DNA of 64,000 nt, taken from the NCBI RefSeq assembly GCF_008704495.1, contig NZ_CP023699.1, positions 4,960,001 through 5,024,000 on the forward strand, in the 5' to 3' direction. A program made the position numbers and the translations under genes. Below, one piece after another: positions 1 through 7,890 of the stretch (positions are counted from its first letter, which is position 1; the number at the start of each line of letters is the position of its first letter). The notes under the pieces were generated by a model. It had not been told where the DNA came from, did no database searches, and worked only from the letters and a program-made list of their open reading frames with translations. Source of the DNA: Streptomyces kanamyceticus (lineage in GTDB: Bacteria > Actinomycetota > Actinomycetes > Streptomycetales > Streptomycetaceae).

Positions 1-619
1 GCAGCAGCCCCCAGAAGAACAGCAGCCAGCCGCCGCTGAGTTCCCCCAGGAACGTCACACCGGACAGGACGAGCCCGAGCACCCACCACAGGGCGGGCCC
101 CACGCGGTCGACCGGCACGGTGAGTTCGGGACTCTCGGCACGCGCGCGTGCCGCGCGTCGCGCGTCCAGGGACCAGACCTGACCGCACCGGGTGAACACC
201 AAGTAGGTCGCCATCAGGTGGATGACGTTGTCGCCGCCGTCGCCGATGAAGATGCTGCGGTTCTGCAGCGAGAGCACGCCGACCATGAAGAGCACGGACA
301 TCACGCGCGTGCGCCAGCCGAGCAGCAGCAGGACGCTGCTCACCATGGCAAGCAGATAGACGACCTCGAACCAGAGCTGCCCGTCCGACCACATCAGTGC
401 CGTGAAGGCGCCGTTGTTCGCGATGAGCTGCTGGGCCATGTCCCAGCTCCAGGGCCCGTCCGGGCCGTACAGCTCATGGCGGTGGGGGAATTCGCGCAGC
501 AGGAAGAGCAGCCAGGTGGCGGCGAAGCCGATGCGGATCACCGCGGTCTGGTACGGACCGAGGGCGAAGCCGGTGGCCTTGGCGAGCCCTTGCGCCAGCG
601 GACGTTCGAAGCGGCTCAT
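1..619 (-). CDS. HTTM domain membrane protein (partial, C-terminus outside window)
   Basis: The minus-strand frame opens at the ATG at 619 and runs off the left edge after about 206 codons. The translation has several hydrophobic segments, a WSWDMAQQ stretch and a SLQNRSIFIGDGGDN motif. These are typical of HTTM proteins, the membrane part related to vitamin K-dependent gamma-carboxylases. Its ATG overlaps the TGA of the upstream DUF5819 gene by four bases, so the two are translationally coupled. The pairing of DUF5819 and HTTM genes is common in actinomycetes. The substrate is unknown. The assignment is from motif recall, not from a search. Confidence 0.75.
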   Translation of the reverse strand, partial: MSRFERPLAQGLAKATGFALGPYQTAVIRIGFAATWLLFLLREFPHRHELYGPDGPWSWDMAQQLIANNGAFTALMWSDGQLWFEVVYLLAMVSSVLLLLGWRTRVMSVLFMVGVLSLQNRSIFIGDGGDNVIHLMATYLVFTRCGQVWSLDARRAARARAESPELTVPVDRVGPALWWVLGLVLSGVTFLGELSGGWLLFFWGLL

Positions 620-1509
620 CGGTCACTCCCCTGCCCGTCCCGGTCCGTGTCCCGGCCCGTGTCCCGCCCGGTGCCGACTCCGGCGCCGTCCCCCAGGGGC
701 ATGTCCCCGGACGTCACCGACCACCAAGGGAGTATCCGATAGGTCGGCTTGGTGGGCACCTTCTCCTCGCTCCACTTCGGCGGCCGTACGTTCGTGGTCC
801 GGGAACGCACCTGCACGCGCGCGATGTGGTCGCCCGCGCCGCCCGGCCGCTCCCTGTCGAGCCGCATGAGCGCGACTCGGCGGACATAGCGCTCGGAGAG
901 CTGGCCCCGCAGGCCGACGGGACGATTCTGCGCGTCGTGCGAGCCCGTGTAGAAGTCCCAGGCGCGGCGCAGCTCGTTCTGCTGCGTGTGGCTGGGGAAC
1001 AGGCTGCCGTCGATGGCGGCGCCGTCGCGCGCGGACAGGTCGTACCAGTGCGTGGTCCGTACACCGCCACCGGCCGTACGGAGCTCGGCGCGGGCCTGCA
1101 CCGCGACGTTCTGCTGGAGCGGGTTGGGCGCGAAGAGCTTCCAGTTCTGCTCGAACTCGGGGTAGATCCAGTCGTCGACCACGTCGCCGTGCTGCTTGGT
1201 CACGGTGTTCGAGGGGGCGACGTGCAGGAAGAGCATGCCGATGTGGACGCAGGCGGCCACGGCGATGAGGGCGAGCGCGACCGCGGCGGCGATCTGATGG
1301 CCCAGCGAGAGCCCGGCGATGCCGACGCGGGGCTCGACGCGGGGCTCGGGCGCGCTCTGCCGCTCGGAGTCGGAGAGCCCGCCGGACTCCTCGGGGCCGG
1401 AGAGCCCGTCCTGCTGCTCAGAGCCGGAGAACTCGGCGGGCTCGTCAGGCCCGGCGGGCTCGTCAGGCCCGGCGGACCCGCCGCCGGAACCCTTGTCGTA
1501 CCCGTCCAT
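616..1509 (-). CDS. DUF5819 family membrane protein
   Basis: A 297-aa protein if translation starts at the ATG at 1509, which follows a GGGGCGGA purine run. The longer frame upstream would read through the divergent promoter region. The first ~85 residues are Gly/Ser/Glu/Pro-rich and low in complexity. One membrane segment follows, then the characteristic WKLFAPNPLQQN stretch and a soluble domain of mostly beta character. It is coupled to the HTTM gene downstream by an ATGA overlap, so the two products probably work together at the membrane. The biochemical function is unknown. Confidence 0.75.
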   Translation of the reverse strand: MDGYDKGSGGGSAGPDEPAGPDEPAEFSGSEQQDGLSGPEESGGLSDSERQSAPEPRVEPRVGIAGLSLGHQIAAAVALALIAVAACVHIGMLFLHVAPSNTVTKQHGDVVDDWIYPEFEQNWKLFAPNPLQQNVAVQARAELRTAGGGVRTTHWYDLSARDGAAIDGSLFPSHTQQNELRRAWDFYTGSHDAQNRPVGLRGQLSERYVRRVALMRLDRERPGGAGDHIARVQVRSRTTNVRPPKWSEEKVPTKPTYRILPWWSVTSGDMPLGDGAGVGTGRDTGRDTDRDGQGSDR

Positions 1510-1646
1510 TCCGCCCCGATCCCTGTTCCCGCACCGAACCCTGCCGCCGGAACGGTACTCAGGCCCGCCCGTCGCGCACAGCGTCCGTGAAGTTATCCAC
1601 AGGGTTGACACCTTATGGCGGCGAGCCGCACCATTGAATTCAACGA

Positions 1647-1660
1647 ACCGAACGATCGGT
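1647..1660. promoter_or_regulatory. PaaR-like TetR operator in front of paaA
   Basis: The 14-mer ACCGAACGATCGGT fits ACCG-NN-CG-NN-CGGT, which I recall as the core of the corynebacterial PaaR operator. It lies inside wider arms CGAACCG and CGGTTCG and ends 32 bases before the paaA ATG. That position suits repression relieved by phenylacetyl-CoA. No paaR gene lies in the window. Confidence 0.55.
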
Positions 1661-1692
1661 CGGGCGGTTCGCTCAGGTCTAGGGGGACCGAG

Positions 1693-2709
1693 ATGGCGAC
1701 AGCAGCCGCACATCAGGCGGCGGGGACGGAGCCGGACGAGGCCGGGTCCCCGGCCGCGCGCTCGGCGGAACAGGAAGCCGCCGCGGCGCACCAGGCCGTC
1801 TTCGACGCGGCGGTCGCCGCCGACGAGCGCATCGAGCCGCGCGACTGGATGCCGGACGCCTATCGCGCGTCACTGGTCAGGCAGATCGCGCAGCACGCCC
1901 ACTCCGAGATCATCGGCATGCAGCCGGAGGCCAACTGGATCACCCGCGCCCCCTCCCTGCGGCGCAAGGCGATCCTCATGGCCAAGGTGCAGGACGAGGC
2001 CGGGCACGGCCTGTATCTGTACAGCGCCGCCGAGACGCTCGGCACCGGCAGGGACGAGCTGCTCGACAAGCTGCACTCGGGCCGCCAGAAGTACTCATCG
2101 ATCTTCAACTACCCCACGCTGACCTGGGCGGACGTCGGCGCGATCGGCTGGCTCGTGGACGGCGCCGCGATCACCAACCAGGTCCCCCTGTGCCGCTGTT
2201 CCTACGGGCCTTACGCCCGCGCGATGGTCCGCGTCTGCAAGGAGGAGTCCTTCCACCAGCGCCAGGGGTACGAATCGCTGCTCGCCCTCAGCCGCGGCAC
2301 CCAGGCCCAGCACGACATGGCACAGGACGCGGTGGACCGCTGGTGGTGGCCCTCGCTGATGATGTTCGGCCCGCCCGACGACGAGTCCTCGCACTCCGAG
2401 CAGTCGATGACGTGGAAGATCAAGCGCCATTCGAACGACGAGCTGCGCCAGCGCTTCGTGGACATCTGCGTCCCCCAGGCCGAGTCGCTCGGCCTCACCC
2501 TCCCGGACCCGGACCTGGTGTGGAACGAGTCGCGCGGGCACCACGACTTCGGCCCGATCGACTGGACCGAGTTCTGGGACGTCCTCAAGGGCAACGGACC
2601 CTGTAACGAACAGCGCATCACCCAGCGCAAGCGCGCCCACGACGAGGGCGCCTGGGTCAGGGACGCCGCGGCCGCCTATGCCGCGAAGCACGGAAAGGCG
2701 ACGGCATGA
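1693..2709 (+). CDS. paaA: phenylacetyl-CoA epoxidase, oxygenase subunit PaaA
   Basis: 338 aa, the catalytic di-iron subunit of the multicomponent epoxidase that converts phenylacetyl-CoA to its ring-1,2-epoxide. The two carboxylate/His iron-ligand motifs are visible as [11 protein letters not shown] and [13 protein letters not shown]. The protein is slightly longer than the ~310-residue enterobacterial form because of an Ala/Glu-rich N-terminal extension. The start at 1693 follows AGGGGGACCGAG; an in-frame ATG at 1615 would lie upstream of the operator. The stop overlaps the paaB ATG (ATGA), so the operon is translationally coupled. Regulation is probably through the palindrome at 1647-1660. 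Confidence 0.95.
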   Translation: MATAAAHQAAGTEPDEAGSPAARSAEQEAAAAHQAVFDAAVAADERIEPRDWMPDAYRASLVRQIAQHAHSEIIGMQPEANWITRAPSLRRKAILMAKVQDEAGHGLYLYSAAETLGTGRDELLDKLHSGRQKYSSIFNYPTLTWADVGAIGWLVDGAAITNQVPLCRCSYGPYARAMVRVCKEESFHQRQGYESLLALSRGTQAQHDMAQDAVDRWWWPSLMMFGPPDDESSHSEQSMTWKIKRHSNDELRQRFVDICVPQAESLGLTLPDPDLVWNESRGHHDFGPIDWTEFWDVLKGNGPCNEQRITQRKRAHDEGAWVRDAAAAYAAKHGKATA

Positions 2710-2996
2710 GCAGCTCGACCGACTGGCCACTGTGGGAGGTGTTCGTGCGCTCCCGCCGCGGGCTCTCGCACACCCACGCGGGCAGCCTGCACGCCCCGGA
2801 CGCGGAGATGGCCCTGCGCAACGCCCGCGATCTGTACACCCGCAGGAGCGAAGGCGTCTCCCTCTGGGTCGTGCCGTCCACCGAGATCACCGCCTCCTCG
2901 CCGGACGAGAAGGACTCCTTCTTCGAACCCGCGGGCGACAAGCCGTATCGCCACCCGACGTTCTACGACATCCCGGAGGGGGTGAAGCACCTGTGA
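2706..2996 (+). CDS. paaB: phenylacetyl-CoA epoxidase subunit PaaB
   Basis: 96 aa, the small structural subunit of the PaaABCE complex. The translation begins [19 protein letters not shown] and contains [17 protein letters not shown] and NARDLYTRR, all hallmarks of the family. The size matches the usual ~95 residues. It overlaps paaA by four bases at the front and paaC by four bases (GTGA) at the end, which makes it part of a tightly coupled operon. Confidence 0.95.
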   Translation: MSSSTDWPLWEVFVRSRRGLSHTHAGSLHAPDAEMALRNARDLYTRRSEGVSLWVVPSTEITASSPDEKDSFFEPAGDKPYRHPTFYDIPEGVKHL

Positions 2997-3718
2997 CCAC
3001 CGCAGCCGACGCCCCGGCCCTCCCCGCCCTGCCCCTGGGAGACGACGCACTGGTGCTCTCGCACCGCCTGGGGGAGTGGGCAGGTCACGCGCCCGTCCTC
3101 GAAGAGGAAGTCGCCCTGGCGAACATCGCACTCGACCTGCTCGGCCAGGCCCGCATCCTGCTCTCCCTGGCGGGCGACGAGGACGAGCTGGCGTACCTCC
3201 GCGAGGAGCGCGCCTTCCAGAACCTCCAGCTGGTCGAGCAGCCGAACGGCGACTTCGCGCACACCATCGCCCGCCAGCTCTACTTCTCCACCTACCAATC
3301 CCTGTTGTACGGGCAGTTGGCGACCGGCGAAGGCGAGCTGGCCCCCCTGGCGGCGAAGGCCGTCAAGGAGGTCGCCTACCACCAGGACCATGCCGAGCAG
3401 TGGACCCTGCGCCTCGGCGACGGCACCCCCGAGAGCCACGCCAGGGCCCAGCGCGGACTCGACGCACTGTGGCGCTTCACCGGAGAGATGTTCCAGCCGG
3501 TGGCGGGCGTGGACGTGGACTGGGAGGCCATGCGCGCGAGTTGGACGTCTTCGGTGACGGCCGTCGTCGAGCGGGCGACGCTGACCGTGCCGTCGGGCCC
3601 GCAGACCGGCGCGTGGGCGGCGGGCGCGGGCCGCCAGGGCCTGCACACGGAATCCTTCGGACGGATGCTCGCCGAGATGCAGCACCTGCACCGCAGCCAC
3701 CCGGGGGCGTCATGGTGA
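2993..3718 (+). CDS. paaC: phenylacetyl-CoA epoxidase subunit PaaC
   Basis: 241 aa, the ferritin-like but catalytically silent partner of PaaA. The GTG at 2993 overlaps the paaB TGA; the longer frame to 2678 only shadows paaB. Family features seen are the helix LALANIALDLLGQARILL, FAHTIARQLYFSTYQ, and KEVAYHQDHAEQWTLRLGDGT. The length matches the family (~248). The end overlaps the paaD start. Confidence 0.93.
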   Translation: MTTAADAPALPALPLGDDALVLSHRLGEWAGHAPVLEEEVALANIALDLLGQARILLSLAGDEDELAYLREERAFQNLQLVEQPNGDFAHTIARQLYFSTYQSLLYGQLATGEGELAPLAAKAVKEVAYHQDHAEQWTLRLGDGTPESHARAQRGLDALWRFTGEMFQPVAGVDVDWEAMRASWTSSVTAVVERATLTVPSGPQTGAWAAGAGRQGLHTESFGRMLAEMQHLHRSHPGASW

Positions 3719-4221
3719 CGACAGCGCACCCCGCGCCGACCGCGCTCGAAGCGGAGCTCCTGGCCCTGGCGGGCTCGGTGCCCGACCCCGAGCTGCCCGT
3801 GCTCACCCTGGCCGAGCTCGGAGTGGTGCGCGGCGTGCGGGTCCTCCCCTCCGGCGAGGTCGACGTCGAGCTGACCCCCACGTACACGGGCTGCCCGGCC
3901 ATCGAGGCCATGTCCGCCGACATAGAGCGGGTCCTGCACGACCGCGGCATGGCCGAGGTCTCGGTGCGCACCGTGCTCTCCCCCGCCTGGTCGACGGACG
4001 ACATCAGCGCCGAAGGCCGCCGCAAACTCACCGAGTTCGGCATCGCCCCACCGCGCTCCCACGCGACCGAAGGACCGGTCCCCCTGGGCCTGTCCATCCG
4101 CTGCCCGCACTGCGGATCCACCGACACGGAACTGCTCAGCCGCTTCTCCTCCACGGCCTGCAAGGCCCTGCGCCGCTGTGCGTCCTGCCGTGAACCCTTC
4201 GACCACTTCAAGGAGTTGTGA
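3712..4221 (+). CDS. paaD: PaaD, Fe-S assembly protein of the phenylacetyl-CoA epoxidase
   Basis: 169 aa from the ATG at 3712; a GTG at 3715 would give a GTGA overlap with paaC and is equally possible. The N-terminal half is a DUF59/MIP18-like domain with PDPELPVLTLAELGVVR and YTGCPAIEAM. The C-terminal part carries a four-Cys zinc-type cluster, CPHC and CASC. In characterised systems PaaD is thought to help mature the iron-sulfur reductase rather than join the oxygenase. The TGA overlaps the paaE ATG. Confidence 0.92.
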   Translation: MVTTAHPAPTALEAELLALAGSVPDPELPVLTLAELGVVRGVRVLPSGEVDVELTPTYTGCPAIEAMSADIERVLHDRGMAEVSVRTVLSPAWSTDDISAEGRRKLTEFGIAPPRSHATEGPVPLGLSIRCPHCGSTDTELLSRFSSTACKALRRCASCREPFDHFKEL

Positions 4222-5291
4222 TGGCCCGCTTCCACCCGCTCCGGGTAGCGGCGGTCGACCGGCTCACCGACGACTCCGTGACGCTGACCTTCGACGTACC
4301 GCCCCCGCTGCGGGAGGAGTACGCGTTCACACCGGGCCAGCACCTCGCCGTCCGCCGCTTCGTCGACGGCACCGAGATCCGGCGTACGTACTCGATCTGC
4401 TCCCCTGCGCCGCTCCCCGGCGCCCAGGGAGAGCCCCGGACCCTGCGCGTCGGCGTGCGCCTCGTCGAGGACGGCGCCTTCTCGACGTACGCCTTCAAGG
4501 AAGTCGCCGTCGGCGACGAGCTCGAGGTGATGACCCCGGCCGGGCGCTTCACCCTGGACCCCGCGCCCGGACGCTATGCGGCCGTGGTCGGCGGCAGCGG
4601 CATCACCCCCGTGCTCTCCATCGTCACGACGCTCCTGGAGCGCGAGCCGCGGGCGGACTTCTGTCTCATACGCAGCGACCGCACCGCCGCCTCGACGATG
4701 TTCCTGGAGGAGGTCGCCGACCTCAAGGACCGCTGGCCCGACCGGTTCCAGCTGGTGACCGTGCTCTCGCGCGAGGAGCAGCAGGCGGGGCTCGACTCCG
4801 GTCGGCTCGACGAGGAGCGGCTCGCCGGGCTGCTGCCCGCGTTGCTGCCCGTGGCGGAGATCGAGGCGTGGTTCCTGTGCGGCCCGTTCGGCCTGGTGCA
4901 GAGCGCCGAGCGGACCCTGCGCGGCCTCGACGTGCCCCGTCGGCGCATCCACCAGGAGATCTTCCACGTGGACGACGGCGGCGCCCCCGTGGCCCCCGCC
5001 ACCCCGGCGCCCGCGCACAGCACAGTGACGGCGACCCTCGACGGCCGCTCCGGCACCTGGCCGGTCCTGGACGGCGAGAGCCTCCTGGAGACGGTCCTGC
5101 GCAACCGCGCGGACGCGCCCTACGCCTGCAAGGGCGGGGTGTGCGGCACCTGCCGGGCGTTCCGGGTCTCGGGCGAGGTGCGGATGGACCGCAACTTCGC
5201 GCTGGAGCCGGAGGAGACGGAGGCCGGATACGTGCTGGCGTGCCAGTCCCATCCGGCCACGGACACCGTGGAGTTGGACTTCGACCGCTGA
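4221..5291 (+). CDS. paaE: phenylacetyl-CoA epoxidase reductase PaaE
   Basis: 356 aa, equal to the enterobacterial protein. It passes electrons from NADPH through FAD and a 2Fe-2S centre to PaaA. An N-terminal FAD domain contains RRTYSICSP. A nucleotide-binding part has VVGGSGITPVLSI and WFLCGPFGLV. A C-terminal plant-type ferredoxin domain carries CKGGVCGTCRAF with a fourth Cys in LACQSH. The AAGGAG at 4210-4215 favours the ATG at 4221. It is the last gene of the operon; no paaG/H/Z genes follow here. Confidence 0.94.
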   Translation: MARFHPLRVAAVDRLTDDSVTLTFDVPPPLREEYAFTPGQHLAVRRFVDGTEIRRTYSICSPAPLPGAQGEPRTLRVGVRLVEDGAFSTYAFKEVAVGDELEVMTPAGRFTLDPAPGRYAAVVGGSGITPVLSIVTTLLEREPRADFCLIRSDRTAASTMFLEEVADLKDRWPDRFQLVTVLSREEQQAGLDSGRLDEERLAGLLPALLPVAEIEAWFLCGPFGLVQSAERTLRGLDVPRRRIHQEIFHVDDGGAPVAPATPAPAHSTVTATLDGRSGTWPVLDGESLLETVLRNRADAPYACKGGVCGTCRAFRVSGEVRMDRNFALEPEETEAGYVLACQSHPATDTVELDFDR

Positions 5292-5332
5292 CCCCGCACC
5301 GTCCCGCCGAGGCCCTGCCTGTTCCCTTCCTC

Positions 5333-5346
5333 TAGAACCTGTTCTA
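5333..5346. promoter_or_regulatory. KstR-type palindrome upstream of acyl-CoA dehydrogenase
   Basis: TAGAACCTGTTCTA is a perfect 14-base palindrome. It fits TNNAACNNGTTNNA, which I recall as the motif of the mycobacterial lipid/steroid repressor KstR. It lies 79 bases before the GTG of the acyl-CoA dehydrogenase, consistent with an operator. Confidence 0.5.
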
Positions 5347-5349
5347 TCT

Positions 5350-5362
5350 TGACGGACCGTCA
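5350..5362. promoter_or_regulatory. TGACG-N3-CGTCA palindrome (operator candidate)
   Basis: TGACGGACCGTCA starts four bases after the KstR-type palindrome, in front of the acyl-CoA dehydrogenase gene. The same half-sites with the same 3-base spacer recur at 49350-49362, between the amidohydrolase and DoxX genes, which suggests one shared regulator. Confidence 0.45.
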
Positions 5363-5424
5363 GATGCGAAGAGGCGGAAGAGGCGACGGATACGTCGGTC
5401 GGCCGGTGCACGGGAGGACAGGCA

Positions 5425-6561
5425 GTGGACTTCACCTTCACCGAGGAACAGCAGGCCGTGGTCGAGGCGGCGAAGGCGATCTTCGCCGACGTCGCGCCGG
5501 ACGCGGTGCCGAGCCCGGCCCTCACGCCCGGCGCGGTCGCCGATGACTTCGACCGCGCCCTGTGGTCCCGGCTCGCCGACGCCGACCTGCTCGGCGTGCT
5601 CGTCGACGCCGAGCACGGCGGCGTGGGCCTCGACGCCATCGCCCTGTGCCTGGTCCTGCGCGAGTCCGCGAAGGTGCTCGCGCGGGTCCCGCTCCTGGAG
5701 AGCGGCGCCGCCGCGTACGCCGTAGGGGCCCATGGCGGCGAGGAGTTGAAGCGAAGGGTCCTCCCCGCGGCCGCCCGCGGGGAGCTCGTCCTGACGGTCG
5801 CCGCCAGCGGCCGCACCGGACACGACCCCGCCGAGCTCGCCGTCACCGCGCAGCGCGACGGCGACAGCTGGGTCCTGAACGGGCTGCAGACCGCCGTGCC
5901 CTGGGCGCGGAACGCCGACCTGATCGTCGTGCCCGGTCACACTCCCGAGGGACGTACGGTCCTCGCCCTCGTCCCCCGCGAACAGCCCGGCCTCACCATC
6001 GCCGAGCAGGTCTCCACCAGCGGCGAACGCCTCGGCGAAGTCCACCTGGAATCCGTGCGCGTCACCGCGTCGGACGTCATCGATGCCGACGGCGCCTGGG
6101 ACGGACTACGCGACCTGCTCGCCACCGGCACGTGCGCGCTCGCCCTTGGCCTCGGCGAGGGCGTGCTGCGCATGACGAGCGAATACACCAGCAAGCGCGA
6201 GCAGTTCGGCCACCCCGTGGCCACCTTCCAGGCCGTGGCCGTGCAGGCCGCCGACCGCTACATCGACCTGCGCGCGATGGAAGCCACCCTCTGGCAGGCC
6301 GCCTGGCGCGTCAGCACCGGCGCCGACGGCGCCCTGCCCACCGCGGGAGACGTCGCCGTCGCCAAGATCTGGGCCTCCGACGGCGTACGCAGGGTCGTAC
6401 AGACCGCCCAGCACCTGCACGGCGGCTTCGGCGCGGACACCGACTACCCCCTGCACCGCTACCACGCCTGGGCCAAGCAGCTGGAGCTCTCGCTCGGCCC
6501 GGCGGCGGCGCACGAGGAGGCCTTGGGCGACCTGCTGGCCGCCCACGCGCTCGGCTGCTAG
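5425..6561 (+). CDS. acyl-CoA dehydrogenase family protein
   Basis: 378 aa from a GTG at 5425. The start MDFTFTEEQQAVVEAAKAIFADV, the middle-domain stretch VSTSGERLGEVHLESV and the C-terminal helices TSKREQFGHPVATFQAVAVQAADRYIDL and HLHGGFGADTDYPLHRYHAWAKQLE identify a flavin-dependent acyl-CoA dehydrogenase. The length and divergent sequence resemble the partner-type subunits found in sterol side-chain degradation, which often act as heteromers. Two palindromes precede it, one of KstR type. It meets the rhodanese gene tail to tail with overlapping stops. The substrate is inferred only. Confidence 0.85.
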   Translation: MDFTFTEEQQAVVEAAKAIFADVAPDAVPSPALTPGAVADDFDRALWSRLADADLLGVLVDAEHGGVGLDAIALCLVLRESAKVLARVPLLESGAAAYAVGAHGGEELKRRVLPAAARGELVLTVAASGRTGHDPAELAVTAQRDGDSWVLNGLQTAVPWARNADLIVVPGHTPEGRTVLALVPREQPGLTIAEQVSTSGERLGEVHLESVRVTASDVIDADGAWDGLRDLLATGTCALALGLGEGVLRMTSEYTSKREQFGHPVATFQAVAVQAADRYIDLRAMEATLWQAAWRVSTGADGALPTAGDVAVAKIWASDGVRRVVQTAQHLHGGFGADTDYPLHRYHAWAKQLELSLGPAAAHEEALGDLLAAHALGC

Positions 6562-6905
6562 ACGACGGTGCCCGGCTGGCCCTTGTCGTCGACGACGGGC
6601 CGGCCGGAGGCCGCCCACGCCTCCATGCCACCGGCGACGTTCACCGCTTCGATGCCCTGCTGCCCCAGGTACATGGTGACCTGGGCGGAGCGCCCGCCGG
6701 ACCGGCAGATGACGTTGACCCGGCCGTCCTGCGGCGCGGCCTCGGTCAACTCACCGTAACGGGCGACGAATTCACTCATGGGGAGGTGCAGCGCGCCCTC
6801 GGCGTGACCCGCCTGCCATTCGTCGTCCTCGCGGACGTCCAGCAGGAAATCGCCGTTCGCGAGGTCATCGACGCCGACCGTGGGCACTTGAGATCCGAAA
6901 GCCAT
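6558..6905 (-). CDS. rhodanese-like domain protein (single domain)
   Basis: 115 aa. The active-site loop CRSGGRS, the LLDVREDDEWQAGHAEGALHLP entry motif and the NVAGGMEAWAASG end motif define a single-domain rhodanese, which handles sulfane sulfur on the active-site Cys. No partner enzyme is fused. It converges on the acyl-CoA dehydrogenase with a 4-base overlap of the 3' ends. The physiological acceptor is unknown. Confidence 0.9.
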   Translation of the reverse strand: MAFGSQVPTVGVDDLANGDFLLDVREDDEWQAGHAEGALHLPMSEFVARYGELTEAAPQDGRVNVICRSGGRSAQVTMYLGQQGIEAVNVAGGMEAWAASGRPVVDDKGQPGTVV

Positions 6906-6943
6906 GCCCCCGACGCTACCCGAAGGGAACGGGCCGCCGACCC

Positions 6944-7801
6944 CTACGCGGTCAACCGCTCCAGCTCGGCCTCACGCTCGGCCACCTGTGCGAGCAGCTG
7001 CTCGGCGATCTCGTCGAGGAGCGTGTCGGGGTCGTCCGGCGCAAGGCGCAGCATCCCGCCGATCGCGCCCTCCTCCAGCTCCTTGGCGAGCACGGAGAGG
7101 AGCTCCTTGCGCTGGGCGAGCCATTCGAGCCGTGCGTAGAGCTCCTCGCTGCGGGTGAGCGGCTGCACCTCGGGCGCGGGCCCCGCCGCCCACTCCTCGG
7201 ACAGCTCCCGCAGCAGTGCCTCGTCGCCACGGGCGTACGCGGCGTTGACGCGGGTGATGAACTCCTCGCGCCGGTTCCGCTCGCCCTCCTCCTGTGCCAG
7301 GTCCGGATGGGCCTTGCGGACGAGCTCGCGGTAGAGCTTGCGGGCCTCCTCGCCGGGACGCACCCGCTGCGGCGGCCGCACCGACTGGTCCGTCAGCATC
7401 GCGGCGGCCTCGGGGTACAGGCCCTCGGCGTCCATCCAGCCGTGGAACAGCTCCTCGACGCCCGGCATCGGCATCACCCGCGCCCGGGCCTCCGCCGCCT
7501 TGCGCCGGTCCTCGGGGTCGCCCGTACGGGCCGCGGTGGCCTCGGCGATCTGCGCGTCGAGTTCATCGAGCCGCGCGTACATCGGGCCGAGCTTCTGGTG
7601 GTGCAGACGGGAGAAGTTCTCCACCTCCACACGGAAGGTCTCCAGCGCGATCTCGTACTCGATCAGCGCCTGCTCGGCGGCGCGCACCGCACGCTCCAGA
7701 CGCGCCTCGGGCCGGGACGTTTCCTCGCCCCCCGCCGGGACCTGTCCCGTAGGGGCCTCAGAGGTTTCGGGCTGCGTCGGCTCGGCTTCCGGGGTCGTCA
7801 C
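6944..7801 (-). CDS. J-domain-like coiled-coil protein
   Basis: 285 aa. The first ~40 residues are Pro/Glu/Thr-rich. A coiled coil of roughly 75 residues (AEQALIEYEIALETFRVEVENF onward) follows. Near residue 165 is YRELVRKAHPDLA, containing the HPD tripeptide of J domains, followed by FITRVNAAYARGDE. The rest is Glu/Leu-rich helix. It may be a co-chaperone-like protein that stimulates an Hsp70, but full J-domain topology cannot be confirmed by eye. It probably starts its own transcript, as no gene lies close upstream on the same strand. Confidence 0.65.
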   Translation of the reverse strand: MTTPEAEPTQPETSEAPTGQVPAGGEETSRPEARLERAVRAAEQALIEYEIALETFRVEVENFSRLHHQKLGPMYARLDELDAQIAEATAARTGDPEDRRKAAEARARVMPMPGVEELFHGWMDAEGLYPEAAAMLTDQSVRPPQRVRPGEEARKLYRELVRKAHPDLAQEEGERNRREEFITRVNAAYARGDEALLRELSEEWAAGPAPEVQPLTRSEELYARLEWLAQRKELLSVLAKELEEGAIGGMLRLAPDDPDTLLDEIAEQLLAQVAEREAELERLTA

Positions 7802-7890
7802 CTGTCCAGCCTAGGCCACCCACCGGCGCCACCGGACAGAGCCGCCGAGCCGCCCCGCCCGCACACCCCCACCACGCCCCGCGCGCCTCG

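Noticed and set aside
1593..1601. A single TTATCCACA DnaA box in the DUF5819/paaA intergenic region
   Set aside because: It is isolated; a lone box is expected by chance near the origin and no others lie close by.
1605..1610. TTGACA as -35 of the paa promoter
   Set aside because: No acceptable -10 hexamer is found at 16-19 bases, so I do not call a promoter.
3477..5846. 789-codon minus-strand frame opposite the paa operon
   Set aside because: The paa genes on the plus strand are well supported by motifs and overlaps; this is their shadow.
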